Below, one piece after another: positions 34,412 through 44,085 of a stretch of 64,000 nt of DNA. The DNA is from Gordonia sputi NBRC 100414 (GTDB lineage Bacteria > Actinomycetota > Actinomycetes > Mycobacteriales > Mycobacteriaceae): assembly GCF_000248055.1 (NCBI RefSeq), contig NZ_BAFC01000059.1, positions 62,001 to 126,000 of the forward strand. The letters are read 5' to 3'. How positions within the stretch are numbered: position 1 is the stretch's first letter; the number at the start of each line of letters is the position of its first letter. Below the pieces are notes generated by a model that saw nothing but the letters and a program-made list of their open reading frames with translations, searched no databases and was not told the origin of the DNA. Made by a program: the position numbers and the translations under genes.

Positions 34412-36433
34412 GTGGAGTCACGACCCGAAGGCGCGCGTCGGCGGCCCAGCGGCCCTCGACGCCCAACCTCGGACGCGCACGACGAGTCCCGGGCGGCCCA
34501 TCCCCGACGCCCAGCCCAGGACGCGCACGACGAGCAACGCGCGACCCGCCCGAAACGACCCCGCCCCGACGGCGCGCCATCAGACGCGCCGCGGCGCGAA
34601 GGCACGGGAGATCCGCGCCGACGGAGTACCGGCCAGCGGAGCACGGGCCAGCGGAGCACGGGCCAGCGAACTTCCGAGCGTCAGCGGACCGGCGAGCGTC
34701 GGGGCAATCCCGAGGCGTCTCGTCGACAAGGTCCCGACGGACAGCGCCCGCGTACGCCGCAACCGCCTCGGCAAGCACCGACCTCACGCCGGTCCGCCGC
34801 GGCCGCTGACAAGGTCGGCGCACCCGCGGAGCCAGGCGTGAAGCGACGGCCTCGGCAGCGTCGCTCCGGAGAGATTCACACCAAGAGCTCGGCCATTCCC
34901 AACTCGAGCCCCACCACACCGGACCAGAAGACTCCCGACAAGAAGACCCCGAACCAGGATCCACCTACGCCCGCCCGCGGAACCCTCGCGGCCGTCGGCG
35001 GCTTCGGACGCAAAGCCTGGGGGCGCGGACTGATCGCGCTGGTCTCGGTCGCCGTGCTGGTCTGCACCGGGTACGCGTGGAGCAGCGTCAACGGACTGAC
35101 GTCGAAGATCACCCAGCTCGGGGGCCTCGGTCTCGGCGGAGGCGACGACGGCGCAACCGACATCCTGCTCGTCGGCACCGATTCCCGCACGGACGCCAAG
35201 GGAAACCCGCTGTCGTCCGAGGAACTCAAGTGGCTGCGGGCAGGCGACGACATCTCCACCAACACCGACACCATCCTGCTCATTCGCATCCCCAACGACG
35301 GATCGTCGGCCACGGCCATCTCGATCCCACGCGACTCGTACGTGTCGGTCCCCGGCATCGGGATGTCGAAGATCAACGCCGCGTACGGCACCACCCGTGA
35401 GGGTGCGCGCCAACGAGCGGTCGAAGCGGGCAAGCCGGAAGAGGACGCCGAGCGCGAGGGCACCCTCGCGGGCCGCAAGGCGCTCATCGACACGGTTGCC
35501 GACCTCACCGGCGTCAAGGTCGACCACTACGCCGAGGTCGGATTGCTCGGCTTCGCGTTGCTGACCAAGGCGGTCGGTGGTGTCGAGGTATGCCTCAAAG
35601 ATGCTGTGAACGAACCGCTTTCGGGTGCGCGTTTCAAGGCCGGACGCCAAACCCTCAATGGCCCACAGGCATTGAGCTTCGTCCGCCAACGCCACGAGCT
35701 CCCCCGCGGTGATCTCGACCGCATCACCCGCCAGCAGGTCTACATGGCGTCGCTGACGCAGAAGATCCTCTCGGCGCACACCCTCACCGATCCGTCGAAG
35801 TTGGACGACCTCGAGAACGCCGTGTCGCGCTCCGTGGTGATCGACGACGACTGGAACGTCGTGCAATTCGCCGAGCAGCTCAAGGATCTCAGCGGCGGGC
35901 GCGTCAAGTTCGCGACCATTCCCGTGCTCGACGAACAGGGCTGGAGCGAAGACGGACAGCAGAGCGTCGTGACGGTCGACCCCAATGCCGTGCACACCTT
36001 CACCAGCAATCTGCTCAACGACGGTGCGTCCAAGTCACAATCACGACGCGGCGACTACACCGTCGACGTCGACAACGCGGGCACCATCGACGGACTGGCA
36101 AGCAATGTCTCGAACATCTTGACCAACAAGGGATTCCAAGCGGGCAAGACCAGCAGCACGCCCGCCGACATCAAGGACTCGGTGATCTACGCACACAGCG
36201 CCGACAACCCAGGCGCGCAGTTGCTCGCGAAGGATCTGCGTGCGGTGCGCGTCGAGTCGCAACCAGACCTCGACGAGCATCACCTGAAGTTGGTGCTCAC
36301 CAACACCTTTGCCGGTCCGGGATCGATCAACGACACCGGACCACAGACGAACAACACACCCGCAAGCGAGCGGGTGGGCAACAACGCCCCACCGATCACG
36401 GCGGGTACCAACGGACCGGTGTGTGTGAACTGA
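34412..36433 (+). CDS. LytR-CpsA-Psr family ligase with long repeat-rich N-terminus
   Basis: The 673-residue protein has a basic, disordered N-terminus (1-195), a membrane helix (about 208-228), the LCP catalytic domain (DILLVGTDSRTD, SIPRDSYVSVPG, LSFVRQRHELPRGDLDRITRQQ) and a LytR_C domain near 540-640. LCP enzymes attach arabinogalactan to peptidoglycan. Three 15-bp RSTGQ units (34622-34666) and a 48-bp repeat (from 34471 and 34519) lie in the N-terminus. Position matches Rv3267. GTG start at 34412, 277 bp from rmlD. Confidence 0.92.
   Translation: MESRPEGARRRPSGPRRPTSDAHDESRAAHPRRPAQDAHDEQRATRPKRPRPDGAPSDAPRREGTGDPRRRSTGQRSTGQRSTGQRTSERQRTGERRGNPEASRRQGPDGQRPRTPQPPRQAPTSRRSAAAADKVGAPAEPGVKRRPRQRRSGEIHTKSSAIPNSSPTTPDQKTPDKKTPNQDPPTPARGTLAAVGGFGRKAWGRGLIALVSVAVLVCTGYAWSSVNGLTSKITQLGGLGLGGGDDGATDILLVGTDSRTDAKGNPLSSEELKWLRAGDDISTNTDTILLIRIPNDGSSATAISIPRDSYVSVPGIGMSKINAAYGTTREGARQRAVEAGKPEEDAEREGTLAGRKALIDTVADLTGVKVDHYAEVGLLGFALLTKAVGGVEVCLKDAVNEPLSGARFKAGRQTLNGPQALSFVRQRHELPRGDLDRITRQQVYMASLTQKILSAHTLTDPSKLDDLENAVSRSVVIDDDWNVVQFAEQLKDLSGGRVKFATIPVLDEQGWSEDGQQSVVTVDPNAVHTFTSNLLNDGASKSQSRRGDYTVDVDNAGTIDGLASNVSNILTNKGFQAGKTSSTPADIKDSVIYAHSADNPGAQLLAKDLRAVRVESQPDLDEHHLKLVLTNTFAGPGSINDTGPQTNNTPASERVGNNAPPITAGTNGPVCVN
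34622..34666 (+). repeat. 15-bp tandem repeat inside the LCP gene
   Basis: Three units CGGAGYACSGGCCAG (34622, 34637, 34652) encode RSTGQ in the cytoplasmic tail. A separate 48-bp period repeat with GGACGCGCACGACGAG starts at 34471 and 34519. Confidence 0.9.
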
Positions 36434-36449
36434 TGGACTGTGGGAACCG

Positions 36450-37160
36450 ATGACCGACGACACGCTGACCACCTCCCTGCTCGGGCGTATCGACGACTGG
36501 GCCCGCCCACTGCTCACCTATTACGACGACCACACCGGCGAACGCACCGAGTTGTCGGGTGCGACGCTGGGCAACTGGGCGGCGAAGACCGCCAACTATC
36601 TCGTCGTCGAACTCGGTCTCGCACCCGGCGACGACGTCGTCGTCGATCTGCCCGAACACTGGCAGAGCGCCGCAATCCTGTTGGGCGCGTGGTGGGCAGG
36701 CGCGCATGTGCATGTCACTACCGAGGTCGACGCTCCGCGGGTCGCGTTCACCAGCGCCGCGGGAATCGACGAGCACCCCGACGCCGACGAACTCGTCGTC
36801 GCCTCGCTCGATCCGTTCGCGCTCGGCGTCGGCGACCTTCCACCGGGGGTCACCGGCTATGCGTCGGCGGTCCGAGTGCACGGCGATCAGTACTCGCCGC
36901 CTCGATATTCGGGTCCTGCGCTCGACGGCGCCCCTGCGGCCGACATCCTCTCCACCGCATCGGCCACAGCGTCCGACGACGGGGTCTCCGCACACAGCCG
37001 GGTACTCTCGACACGTGAATGGCGCACGGGTGCAGGCATTCTGGGCAACATCATCGCGCCGTTGAGCGTCGGCGCCAGTCTCGTGTGGGTCTCCCCGACC
37101 CCCGCCACCGACCTTGCGGCGCGTGCGGCCTCCGAGCGCGCCGACGTCGTTCTCGACTGA
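36450..37160 (+). CDS. TIGR03089 family protein
   Basis: The 236-residue protein resembles an N-terminal fragment of an AMP-dependent synthetase (LLTYYDDHTGERTELSGATLGNWAAKTANYL, LPEHWQSAAILLGAWWAGAHVH) without the catalytic C-terminal domain. That is characteristic of TIGR03089, an actinobacterial family of unknown role. It starts 17 bp after the LCP gene and is probably co-transcribed, as in M. tuberculosis (Rv3268). Confidence 0.87.
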   Translation: MTDDTLTTSLLGRIDDWARPLLTYYDDHTGERTELSGATLGNWAAKTANYLVVELGLAPGDDVVVDLPEHWQSAAILLGAWWAGAHVHVTTEVDAPRVAFTSAAGIDEHPDADELVVASLDPFALGVGDLPPGVTGYASAVRVHGDQYSPPRYSGPALDGAPAADILSTASATASDDGVSAHSRVLSTREWRTGAGILGNIIAPLSVGASLVWVSPTPATDLAARAASERADVVLD

Positions 37161-37235
37161 CGACGACGCCCGTCGAGGTGAACACTTGTTCCAGAGTGGT
37201 TCACGGCGGACGCCTCACGCGGCAGAGTGGGCCGT

Positions 37236-37658
37236 ATGCAGCTACCCGACTGGTTGGCCCGCGCCAACAAGAAGATCACCAATCCTTTGCAACGACGCTG
37301 GGCGCCCTATCTGGCGCCGTGGGCGATGGTCCATCACGTCGGACGCAAGAGCGGGCGAAACTACTCGAACCCGGTGCTCGCGTGGGTCAGTGAGACGGGC
37401 GACGAAGAGAAGATCTACATCATCCTGACCTACGGGCGCGACACCGACTGGGTACGTAACACGCTCGCCGCGGGCTCGGCCGGGATCACTCGAAAAGGCA
37501 AGCAGTACACACTGATCCGGCCCACCATCATTCCCGCCGACTCACCCGACCTTCCGCTCGCAGCCGGTCTCGCAGGCCGCGCGTTCGAGTGGGCACTCCA
37601 GGGCACCCTCGTCGCCCCTGACGGCCGCGAGGCGTGGTCGACAGGCACGTCGCGGTGA
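37236..37658 (+). CDS. F420/FMN split-barrel nitroreductase-family protein (DUF385)
   Basis: The 140-residue protein has the deazaflavin-dependent nitroreductase pattern (HHVGRKSGRNYSNPVLAWV, ILTYGRDTDWVRNTLAAGSAGI). Relatives bind F420 or other deazaflavins and reduce quinones or nitro compounds. The ATG at 37236 is used; a GTG at 37227 is in frame. It overlaps the following hydrolase gene by 4 nt. Confidence 0.85.
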   Translation: MQLPDWLARANKKITNPLQRRWAPYLAPWAMVHHVGRKSGRNYSNPVLAWVSETGDEEKIYIILTYGRDTDWVRNTLAAGSAGITRKGKQYTLIRPTIIPADSPDLPLAAGLAGRAFEWALQGTLVAPDGREAWSTGTSR

Positions 37659-38509
37659 CCCGACACACCGCCGACGACCCGCTCTCCGACTTCCACGTGC
37701 GGATCGCAACCCACCACGGCACCCCTCGCCGCGTCCACAGCATCGGCGAGGGCCCCGCCGTGATCATCATCGCCGAGATGCCCGGTATCAGCCCCGCCGT
37801 CGCCGACTTCGCCAGACGGGTCGCGGGTATCGGCGCAACCGCGGTCATGCCGTCGATCTACGGTGTGGACGGCCAGGATCCGTCACCGTCGAATCTCGGG
37901 GTCGTCGGGGCCGCGTCGAACATGCTCGGCACGATGGGACGCGCCTGCATCAGCAGGGATTTCACGATCCTCGCGACGGGCAGGACCTCACCCGCCGTCG
38001 AGTGGATGCGGGCATTGGCCGCCGAGGAACACCAGCGCTGCGGCGGGCCAGGTGTCGGCGCGATCGGCATGTGCTTCACCGGCGGGTTCGCCCTCGCGAT
38101 GGCCACCGACGAACGCATCCTTGCGCCCGTCCTGGCTCAACCGTCGCTGCCGTTCGCGATCAGCCCCCGTCGTGCACGATCACTCGACATCTCCGACGAC
38201 GACCTCGCAACGGTCGTCGGACGGTGCGCACGCGGACTCGACGTCATGGGCGTGCGATTCGAGGGCGATCGGATGTCGCCACCGTCGCGCTTTCGGTTCC
38301 TACGCGAAGTCCTCGGCGACGCATTCCTCGCGATCGAACTGCCCGATTCGGCGGCCAATCCGGAATCACCGTTGCCGACACCGCATTCCGCGCTCACCAA
38401 CGACCTCGTCGACGTTCCGGGCGAACCGACGCACGACGCCCTGGTCGCGGTACTCGACTTCTTCGCCGAGCGGCTCGGGATCACCAAGCCGGTCGCGGAC
38501 GATCAGTAG
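37655..38509 (+). CDS. Dienelactone hydrolase family protein
   Basis: The 284-residue alpha/beta-hydrolase has the dienelactone-hydrolase nucleophile motif GMCFTGG (Cys) and a C-terminal helix with a candidate catalytic His (THDALVAVLDFF). GTG at 37655 overlaps the upstream stop as GTGA; a GTG at 37634 is the alternative. The substrate is unknown; no chlorocatechol pathway genes are near. It is convergent with purE. Confidence 0.87.
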   Translation: MTRHTADDPLSDFHVRIATHHGTPRRVHSIGEGPAVIIIAEMPGISPAVADFARRVAGIGATAVMPSIYGVDGQDPSPSNLGVVGAASNMLGTMGRACISRDFTILATGRTSPAVEWMRALAAEEHQRCGGPGVGAIGMCFTGGFALAMATDERILAPVLAQPSLPFAISPRRARSLDISDDDLATVVGRCARGLDVMGVRFEGDRMSPPSRFRFLREVLGDAFLAIELPDSAANPESPLPTPHSALTNDLVDVPGEPTHDALVAVLDFFAERLGITKPVADDQ

Positions 38510-38540
38510 CCGCTGATCAGTAGCTGGTCAGCCCAGCTTC

Positions 38541-39323
38541 TCAGTCGCCGCCGAGCAGCCGCTGACGCAGGGCGGCGTCCTTGTCGAGCACAAGTTGTTC
38601 GAGTCCACGCTGGAAGGCCTCCATGCGTGCCCGCAGCACGGGGTCGGATGAACCGAGGATGCGTACCGCGAGCAGCCCCGCGTTGCGCGCGCCGCCCACC
38701 GACACGGTCGCCACCGGGACGCCAGCGGGCATCTGCACGATGGACAGCAGCGAGTCCATGCCGTCGAGGTAGCGCAGCGGTACCGGCACACCGATGACGG
38801 GCAGCGGGGTGGCAGCGGCGACCATTCCCGGGAGATGTGCCGCGCCTCCCGCGCCCGCAATGATGACCTCGATGCCCTCGCCCGCAGCCGACTTCGCGTA
38901 GTCGAGCATGCGCTGCGGGGTGCGATGCGCCGACACGACACCGACCTCGAACGGGACGTCGAACTCCGCGAGCGCTTCGGCCGCGGCCTCCATCGTCGGC
39001 CAGTCCGAGTCGCTGCCCATGATCAGTCCGACGCGGGCCCGGCTGCGGATCGGCGGCGACGCCGGCTCGGCTTCAAAAGCGGTGCCGGTTTCAAAAGCGG
39101 CGCCCGCCTCCGTGGCGGTGTCGGACTCGGGAGCGGCGCCGGACTCGCCGGCCACGTCCGGCGCAGATGTAGCGCCTGCCTGGGTCGTCCCAGTCTCCGT
39201 TGTCCCAGCCTCCGCTGCCGCGGTCTCCGTTGCCCCAGCCTCGGTCGTGTCTGTCTCGTGGTCCACCAGGTCGCCTGTCGTTTCGTCGTTCACGGTCTCG
39301 TCGTTCACGGATTCGTCGTTCAT
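38541..39323 (-). CDS. purE: N5-carboxyaminoimidazole ribonucleotide mutase PurE with N-terminal extension
   Basis: The catalytic core starts near residue 95: [23 protein letters not shown] and [14 protein letters not shown] are the class I PurE signatures. It converts N5-CAIR to CAIR in purine synthesis. Usual length is about 165; this has 260, the extra 95 residues being acidic, Thr/Ala/Glu-rich and repetitive. The ATG at 39323 overlaps the purK stop by 4 nt, supporting the long start. Confidence 0.95.
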   Translation of the reverse strand: MNDESVNDETVNDETTGDLVDHETDTTEAGATETAAAEAGTTETGTTQAGATSAPDVAGESGAAPESDTATEAGAAFETGTAFEAEPASPPIRSRARVGLIMGSDSDWPTMEAAAEALAEFDVPFEVGVVSAHRTPQRMLDYAKSAAGEGIEVIIAGAGGAAHLPGMVAAATPLPVIGVPVPLRYLDGMDSLLSIVQMPAGVPVATVSVGGARNAGLLAVRILGSSDPVLRARMEAFQRGLEQLVLDKDAALRQRLLGGD

Positions 39324-39325
39324 GA
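39187..39325 (-). repeat. 15-bp tandem repeats inside purE
   Basis: Four units of GTCCCAGTCTCCGTT type occupy 39187-39246. Three units of TTTCGTCGTTCACGG type occupy 39281-39325 and include the start codon. They encode acidic and Thr-rich pentapeptides ahead of the PurE core. Confidence 0.88.
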
Positions 39326-40609
39326 ATGCGGGTCCCAACCGTCCGTCCACTCGGCGTGTGACATCCAGTGCGCCGCGCGCTCGGCACGCTCGCGAACCGC
39401 AGCGCCATCCTCGCCCGGCTTCCCCACGATGTTGACATGGCCGATCTTCCGATCGGCGCGTTCTCCCTTTCCGTACAGGTGAATTCGCGCGTCGGGCATG
39501 CGTGCCATCAGATGGTGGGTGCGCTCATCCATCGACATCTCCGGCGCCTGTGGTGCGCCGAGGATGTTGGCCATCACGGTCACCTCGGCGCGCGGCGAGG
39601 TGTCGCCGAGCGGGTAGTCGAGAACGGCCCGGAGGTGCTGTTCGAACTGCGACGTCACAGCCCCGTCCATCGTCCAGTGGCCACTGTTGTGTGGACGCAT
39701 CGCGAGCTCGTTGACCAGCAGCTCGCCGTCGGTGGTCTCGAAGAGTTCCATCGCCATCACACCGACGACGCCGAGTTCCGATGCCAGCCGCAGCGACATC
39801 TCCTGTGCACGTTCGGCGGTCTCGGCACTCAGATCCGGTGCGGGAGCGATGACCACCGCGCACTGTCCCCGACGCTGCACGGTCTCGACCACAGGCCATG
39901 CGCCACCCTGCCCGAACGGCGAGCGCGCGATCATCGCCGACAGTTCGCGGCGCATCTGCACCTTTTCCTCGGCGATCAGGTCGACGCCGGCAGCGAACTG
40001 CTCGTCGAACACCGCGAGCGCGTCCGGCCCGTTGTCGACGATCCACACGCCACGTCCGTCGTATCCGCCGCGTACGGCCTTCAACACGATGTTCCAGCCG
40101 TGCCGTTCACCGAATTCGACGAGTCGGCCGCGAGCCAGTCCGAGGTCACCTGCGAGGTCGGCGAAATCGGGTACAGGTAGCCCCAATTCGCTCAGCTTCA
40201 CCCGCATCGCCCGCTTGTCCTGCGCGAACACCAGCGCGGCCGACGGTGGCCGCACCGCGACGCCCTCGGACTCCAGCACCCGAAGATGCTCGAGGGGCAC
40301 CCCCTCGTGGTCGAAGGTCAGCGCCACCGCACCAGTGGCGGCGCGTCGGAGATCGTCGAGATCGTCGTGCGAGCCGAGCACGACGTCCGCACTGACCTGG
40401 GCGGCGGGATCTGTCGCACTCGCGGCGAGCACGCGCAGACACTCGCCGAGCGCGATCGAGGCCTGGTGAGTCATCCGGGCGAGCTGACCACCACCGATCA
40501 TCGTCACGGTCGGCAAGATGTCGCGTTCGGGAATCGCTCGGGCGGCCGCATCGGGCGGTGCCGCGGCGTTTGCGCCGGTATCTGGATCTCGGGCAGTCAC
40601 GCGATACAT
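39320..40609 (-). CDS. purK: N5-carboxyaminoimidazole ribonucleotide synthase PurK
   Basis: The 429-residue ATP-grasp enzyme has [13 protein letters not shown] (nucleotide-binding start), [13 protein letters not shown] and [17 protein letters not shown]. It makes N5-CAIR from AIR, bicarbonate and ATP. About 30 residues precede the conserved core. It overlaps purE by 4 nt, so the two are an operon. Both lie as in Rv3275c-Rv3276c. Confidence 0.95.
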   Translation of the reverse strand: MYRVTARDPDTGANAAAPPDAAARAIPERDILPTVTMIGGGQLARMTHQASIALGECLRVLAASATDPAAQVSADVVLGSHDDLDDLRRAATGAVALTFDHEGVPLEHLRVLESEGVAVRPPSAALVFAQDKRAMRVKLSELGLPVPDFADLAGDLGLARGRLVEFGERHGWNIVLKAVRGGYDGRGVWIVDNGPDALAVFDEQFAAGVDLIAEEKVQMRRELSAMIARSPFGQGGAWPVVETVQRRGQCAVVIAPAPDLSAETAERAQEMSLRLASELGVVGVMAMELFETTDGELLVNELAMRPHNSGHWTMDGAVTSQFEQHLRAVLDYPLGDTSPRAEVTVMANILGAPQAPEMSMDERTHHLMARMPDARIHLYGKGERADRKIGHVNIVGKPGEDGAAVRERAERAAHWMSHAEWTDGWDPHS

Positions 40610-40667
40610 CGTGGCATGGCCGGCGTGACTGCCGCTTCACCGACCATGCAATGGGCATCCACCCACG

Positions 40668-42023
40668 TCACCGATGAGGTACCCGGTCGCGCCGCAGCCC
40701 CACCCGTGCGCCGACATCGCGCGACGTCGACGATGCACCGGCGCCCTGGGGTCGGGCGTTCTCGTGGTCGGCCGCGGGCACCACGATCGCGAACACCGGC
40801 GGCCGTCGCGACGTGAGTTCGAGTCGTCCGCCGTCGGCCTCGACGAGTGCTCGGGCGAGTGAGAGTCCGACACCGTTGCCCGCGCCGCCGGAGAACCCTC
40901 GGCGGAAGATGTCGGTCGCCACGTCGTCGGCGACGCCGGGGCCCTCGTCGGACACGGTGATGCGCAACATGTCGCCTTTGAGGTCGCTGACGGAGATTCG
41001 ACACTCCCCGCTGCCGTGCTGTAGCGCGTTGTCGACGAGCACGCTGACCGCTTCCCGCAGCCGACCGGGACCGGCGCTGCGCGCAATCGCGTCGCCGGAG
41101 AATGATGCGGCCAACGTGCGGCCCTCGGCGGTGAAGGCCTGATCGAAGTCACCGACAAGGGTCATGATCAGCGACGACACGTCGATGCTGTGGGGTTGTA
41201 CCGGTTCGTCGCGTGAGGCCGCAACGAGTTCGTCGAGTTCCGCGGCGAGACGCTCAACCTGCCCGAGCGCGGCTTCGGCCTCGCTCACGACGGCCGGATC
41301 GTCGTGCAGCGAGAGTTCGTCGAGTCGCAGTTGGATCGCGGTGAGGCGCGATCGAATCTGATGCGAGACATCGCCGACGATCTCGCCCTCGCGTTCGAGC
41401 CGCAGTGCGATCTCGGCGTTCGCGTCGCCCAGCGCGCGCGAGACGCGGTCGAGCTCGTCGATACCGTAGGTCTTCCACCGCGACCGGAAGTCGCCGCGAG
41501 CCATGGCCTCCGAACGGTCGGCGAGGTCGATGAGAGGGTCGGCGATGCGCCCGGCCGTCACCGCAGCCGCGACGGTGCCGGCGGCCATCGATCCCGCGAC
41601 CACGAGGCAGACGATGCCGACAGCGGCGAGTTGGTCGCTGCGGACGCTGTCCATCGGGATCTCGAGAATCAACGTGCCCGCAGCGCCGAGGCCGATCGAA
41701 TCCGACATCGTCGCGCCGGTGATGTCGGCGCCGATCGACGTGATGGCCCGCCTACCGTTGGCGTCCTGATAGCGCAGGGTGAGCCTGCCGTCCTCGGGAA
41801 GCATGAGCCGAATCGACTCCGAGTCGATGGCCGCGTTGTTGAGGTGTTCGCCCATCTCCGCCTGGCGGATGATCTGATCGGAGATCGTCTTCAGACGCGA
41901 ATCCATCAACTGGTGCGCGCTGTCGGCCACCCACCACCATGCGATGACGCTGAGCGGGATTCCCAGCAGCGCGCCGACCGCCATGAGCATGGCGATCATC
42001 GTGTAGAGGATTCGACGGCGCAC
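40668..42023 (-). CDS. Sensor histidine kinase
   Basis: The 451-residue protein has two membrane helices (about residues 6-30 and 140-165), a small extracellular domain, a HAMP segment, the phosphoacceptor His in VGDVSHQIRSRL and a catalytic domain (N-box LVDNALQHG, SDEGPGV, GNGVGLSLARALVEADGG). The GTG at 42023 is chosen because it lies 14 bp after the regulator stop with GGGAGA upstream; the frame is open further 5'. The stimulus is unknown. Confidence 0.9.
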   Translation of the reverse strand: MRRRILYTMIAMLMAVGALLGIPLSVIAWWWVADSAHQLMDSRLKTISDQIIRQAEMGEHLNNAAIDSESIRLMLPEDGRLTLRYQDANGRRAITSIGADITGATMSDSIGLGAAGTLILEIPMDSVRSDQLAAVGIVCLVVAGSMAAGTVAAAVTAGRIADPLIDLADRSEAMARGDFRSRWKTYGIDELDRVSRALGDANAEIALRLEREGEIVGDVSHQIRSRLTAIQLRLDELSLHDDPAVVSEAEAALGQVERLAAELDELVAASRDEPVQPHSIDVSSLIMTLVGDFDQAFTAEGRTLAASFSGDAIARSAGPGRLREAVSVLVDNALQHGSGECRISVSDLKGDMLRITVSDEGPGVADDVATDIFRRGFSGGAGNGVGLSLARALVEADGGRLELTSRRPPVFAIVVPAADHENARPQGAGASSTSRDVGARVGLRRDRVPHR

Positions 42024-42037
42024 TGGAAGGTCTCTCC

Positions 42038-42712
42038 CTAGGCGTCGAACCGAAAGCCGACGCCGCGCACCGTCACGATGTGGCGCGGTCGGTCGTGACG
42101 GTCGTCGCCGATCTTGCGACGCAACCAGGAGATGTGCATGTCGAGGGTCTTCGACGAACGCAGGTCCGCAGAACCCCACACCTCGGTCAGGATCTCGTCG
42201 CGCGACACCACCTCACCGGCACGCTCCATGAGGAAGCGCAGCAGATCGAACTCGCGGTTCGCGAGCACCAGGTCTTCTCCGTTGACGAGCACCCGCCGCC
42301 CGCGCGCGTCGAGTTGGACGTCGCCGCCGGTGAGCACGACGTCGACGGTCTGCCGTCGCCGCAGCAGCGCGCGCACCCGCGCGAGCAGTTCGGCCAACCG
42401 GAAGGGCTTGCCCACGTAGTCGTCGGCGCCCGCGTCGAGTCCGACGACGAAATCGACCTCGTCGGTGCGCGCGGTCAGCATCAACACCGCGAGCTCGGGA
42501 CGTTCGACGCGCACGCGCCGACACACCTCGAGTCCGTCGATCTCCGGAAGCCCGAGGTCGAGGATGAGCAACTCATAGCGTTGATCGCGGGCCTGCTCGA
42601 GCGCAGCCGATCCCGTCCCGACGACGTCGCATCCGTAGCCCTCGCGGGCGAGCGCACGCGCCAGCGGTTCGGCGATCGCCGCGTCGTCTTCTGCCAGCAA
42701 TACGTCCGTCAT
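42038..42712 (-). CDS. OmpR/PhoB-family response regulator
   Basis: The 224-residue protein has a receiver domain (acidic EDD, phosphoacceptor Asp in LILDLGLPE, Thr in LTART, Lys in GKPF) and a winged-helix DNA-binding domain (LVLANREFDLLRFLMERAGEVVSRDEILTEVWG, RPRHIVTVRGVGFRFDA). Its ATG overlaps the PH-domain gene stop by 4 nt, and the kinase follows 14 bp later, giving a three-gene operon. Confidence 0.95.
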   Translation of the reverse strand: MTDVLLAEDDAAIAEPLARALAREGYGCDVVGTGSAALEQARDQRYELLILDLGLPEIDGLEVCRRVRVERPELAVLMLTARTDEVDFVVGLDAGADDYVGKPFRLAELLARVRALLRRRQTVDVVLTGGDVQLDARGRRVLVNGEDLVLANREFDLLRFLMERAGEVVSRDEILTEVWGSADLRSSKTLDMHISWLRRKIGDDRHDRPRHIVTVRGVGFRFDA

Positions 42713-43308
42713 CGCCTGTCGACCTCCACGCGGCGAGAGTACGCGGAGTCGCCGTCGTGTCGGCGACCCTCGTGTCTGTCGGCCAGGTCAAAGCGGTCGC
42801 CGAAGTCATCCTCGTGTTCGTCGAGCACCTCGTGATACAGCAGCGAATGCACCCGTTCGACCTGCGGCACGTCGTCGAACAGGAGCGGTTCATCGGACGC
42901 CGACTCGATGACCAGGGTGCCGGTGCGCAGCATGCGGTCGAGGAGTCCGTGTCGAAATTCGACGGTGTTGATCCGTCGGATGGGAATGTCGATACCCGAG
43001 CGGGTGAGCACTCCCCTGCGGAAGATCACGCGACGGTCGGTGAGTACGAAGTGAGTCGATTTCCATGCGATGAGCGGACGGACGAAGAACCAGACCGCGG
43101 CAGCGACCCAGCACGCCGCGACAACGATGTTGAGAATCAGCGCGAGCGTCGTGTTCATCGTCGACGCCCCGATCGCCCCCGCCGCGAGTCCTGCGAGTCC
43201 TGTGCACACGATGAAGATCGAGAACGGGCCGATCAGACACTTCCAGTGCGGGTGGTGATGCACGACGACGCGCTCACCACTCGCGAGGTTGTCCCTGGGA
43301 AACGACAT
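42709..43308 (-). CDS. PH-domain (bPH2) membrane protein
   Basis: The 199-residue protein has two membrane helices (about 30-75) followed by a bacterial PH domain (WKSTHFVLTDRRVIFRRGVLTRSGIDIPIRRINTVEFRHGLLDRMLRTGTLVIESA) and a charged tail. The ATG at 43308 is used because TATGCT lies exactly 7 nt upstream. It corresponds in place to Rv3278c. Being first in an operon with a two-component system, it may tune envelope sensing (inference). Confidence 0.87.
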   Translation of the reverse strand: MSFPRDNLASGERVVVHHHPHWKCLIGPFSIFIVCTGLAGLAAGAIGASTMNTTLALILNIVVAACWVAAAVWFFVRPLIAWKSTHFVLTDRRVIFRRGVLTRSGIDIPIRRINTVEFRHGLLDRMLRTGTLVIESASDEPLLFDDVPQVERVHSLLYHEVLDEHEDDFGDRFDLADRHEGRRHDGDSAYSRRVEVDRR

Positions 43309-43416
43309 GAATCTCAGCATATCCGCAGATGAACGGGCGGTCGGTCAACCCGGCCCGGCTCCTGCCGCCCGCTCGGTAGACTGCGTGCACACGACGCGCA
43401 ACAGGTCAGGAGAACC

Positions 43417-44067
43417 ATGAGCTACCGCGACCCCCGCGACCCCCGAGATCAGGACCCCAGGGATCAGGGAACGGCGCGCTACGAGACCGGCTACTCGCCG
43501 CAGTCGCGTGCCTACAGCCAGCCGACCGATCGGTACCAGCAGCAATACGGCAATCAGCAGCCCGGCGACCCTCGCTACAGCTCCGGCCAGTCCGACCCGA
43601 GATACGCCGCCGCGGGCTCGTACCCGAACCAGCCCAAGCAGCGTCAACGACCGAACATCAACGCGGGTCTCTACGCGGGCGGCGTCGTGATGACGGGCGT
43701 CGTGACCGGCCTGGCCGCCTGGCTGGTGGCGTGGATCATCCGGGCCATCGCCCAACGCGTCAACGAGGCGGGCAATCTCGGCGTCTGGAACCCACTCGCG
43801 CAGGACGAGTATTGGTTCGCGATCACCGGATTCCTGTGCGCACTCGCGGGCGGCGCCCTCTGGTACGTCCTCTACCTGACGACCCCGTCGCCCAACCAGT
43901 TCTACCGCTGGATCGTCGGGCTACTGATCGCCGCAGCGGTGATCATCCCGCTTGTGCTGTCGGCGCAGATATCCACCGGGATCGGTACGGCAGTGGTGCA
44001 TCTCGTCATCGGCCTGCCGGTTCTGTCGCTGATCCCCGCAATGGGCGAGAAGAGCATCCAGCGCTGA
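43417..44067 (+). CDS. Actinobacterial four-helix membrane protein (DUF6069-like)
   Basis: The 216-residue protein has a hydrophilic N-terminus rich in Tyr, Gln, Pro and Arg (YRDPRDPRDQDPRDQ) for about 82 residues. Four membrane helices follow, the spacing of which resembles DUF6069 proteins. AGGAGA precedes the ATG by 3 nt. No function is assigned. It lies between the PH-domain gene and birA, with opposite neighbours on both sides. Confidence 0.75.
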   Translation: MSYRDPRDPRDQDPRDQGTARYETGYSPQSRAYSQPTDRYQQQYGNQQPGDPRYSSGQSDPRYAAAGSYPNQPKQRQRPNINAGLYAGGVVMTGVVTGLAAWLVAWIIRAIAQRVNEAGNLGVWNPLAQDEYWFAITGFLCALAGGALWYVLYLTTPSPNQFYRWIVGLLIAAAVIIPLVLSAQISTGIGTAVVHLVIGLPVLSLIPAMGEKSIQR

Positions 44068-44085
44068 ATCCTGTGGGCGCCGTGC

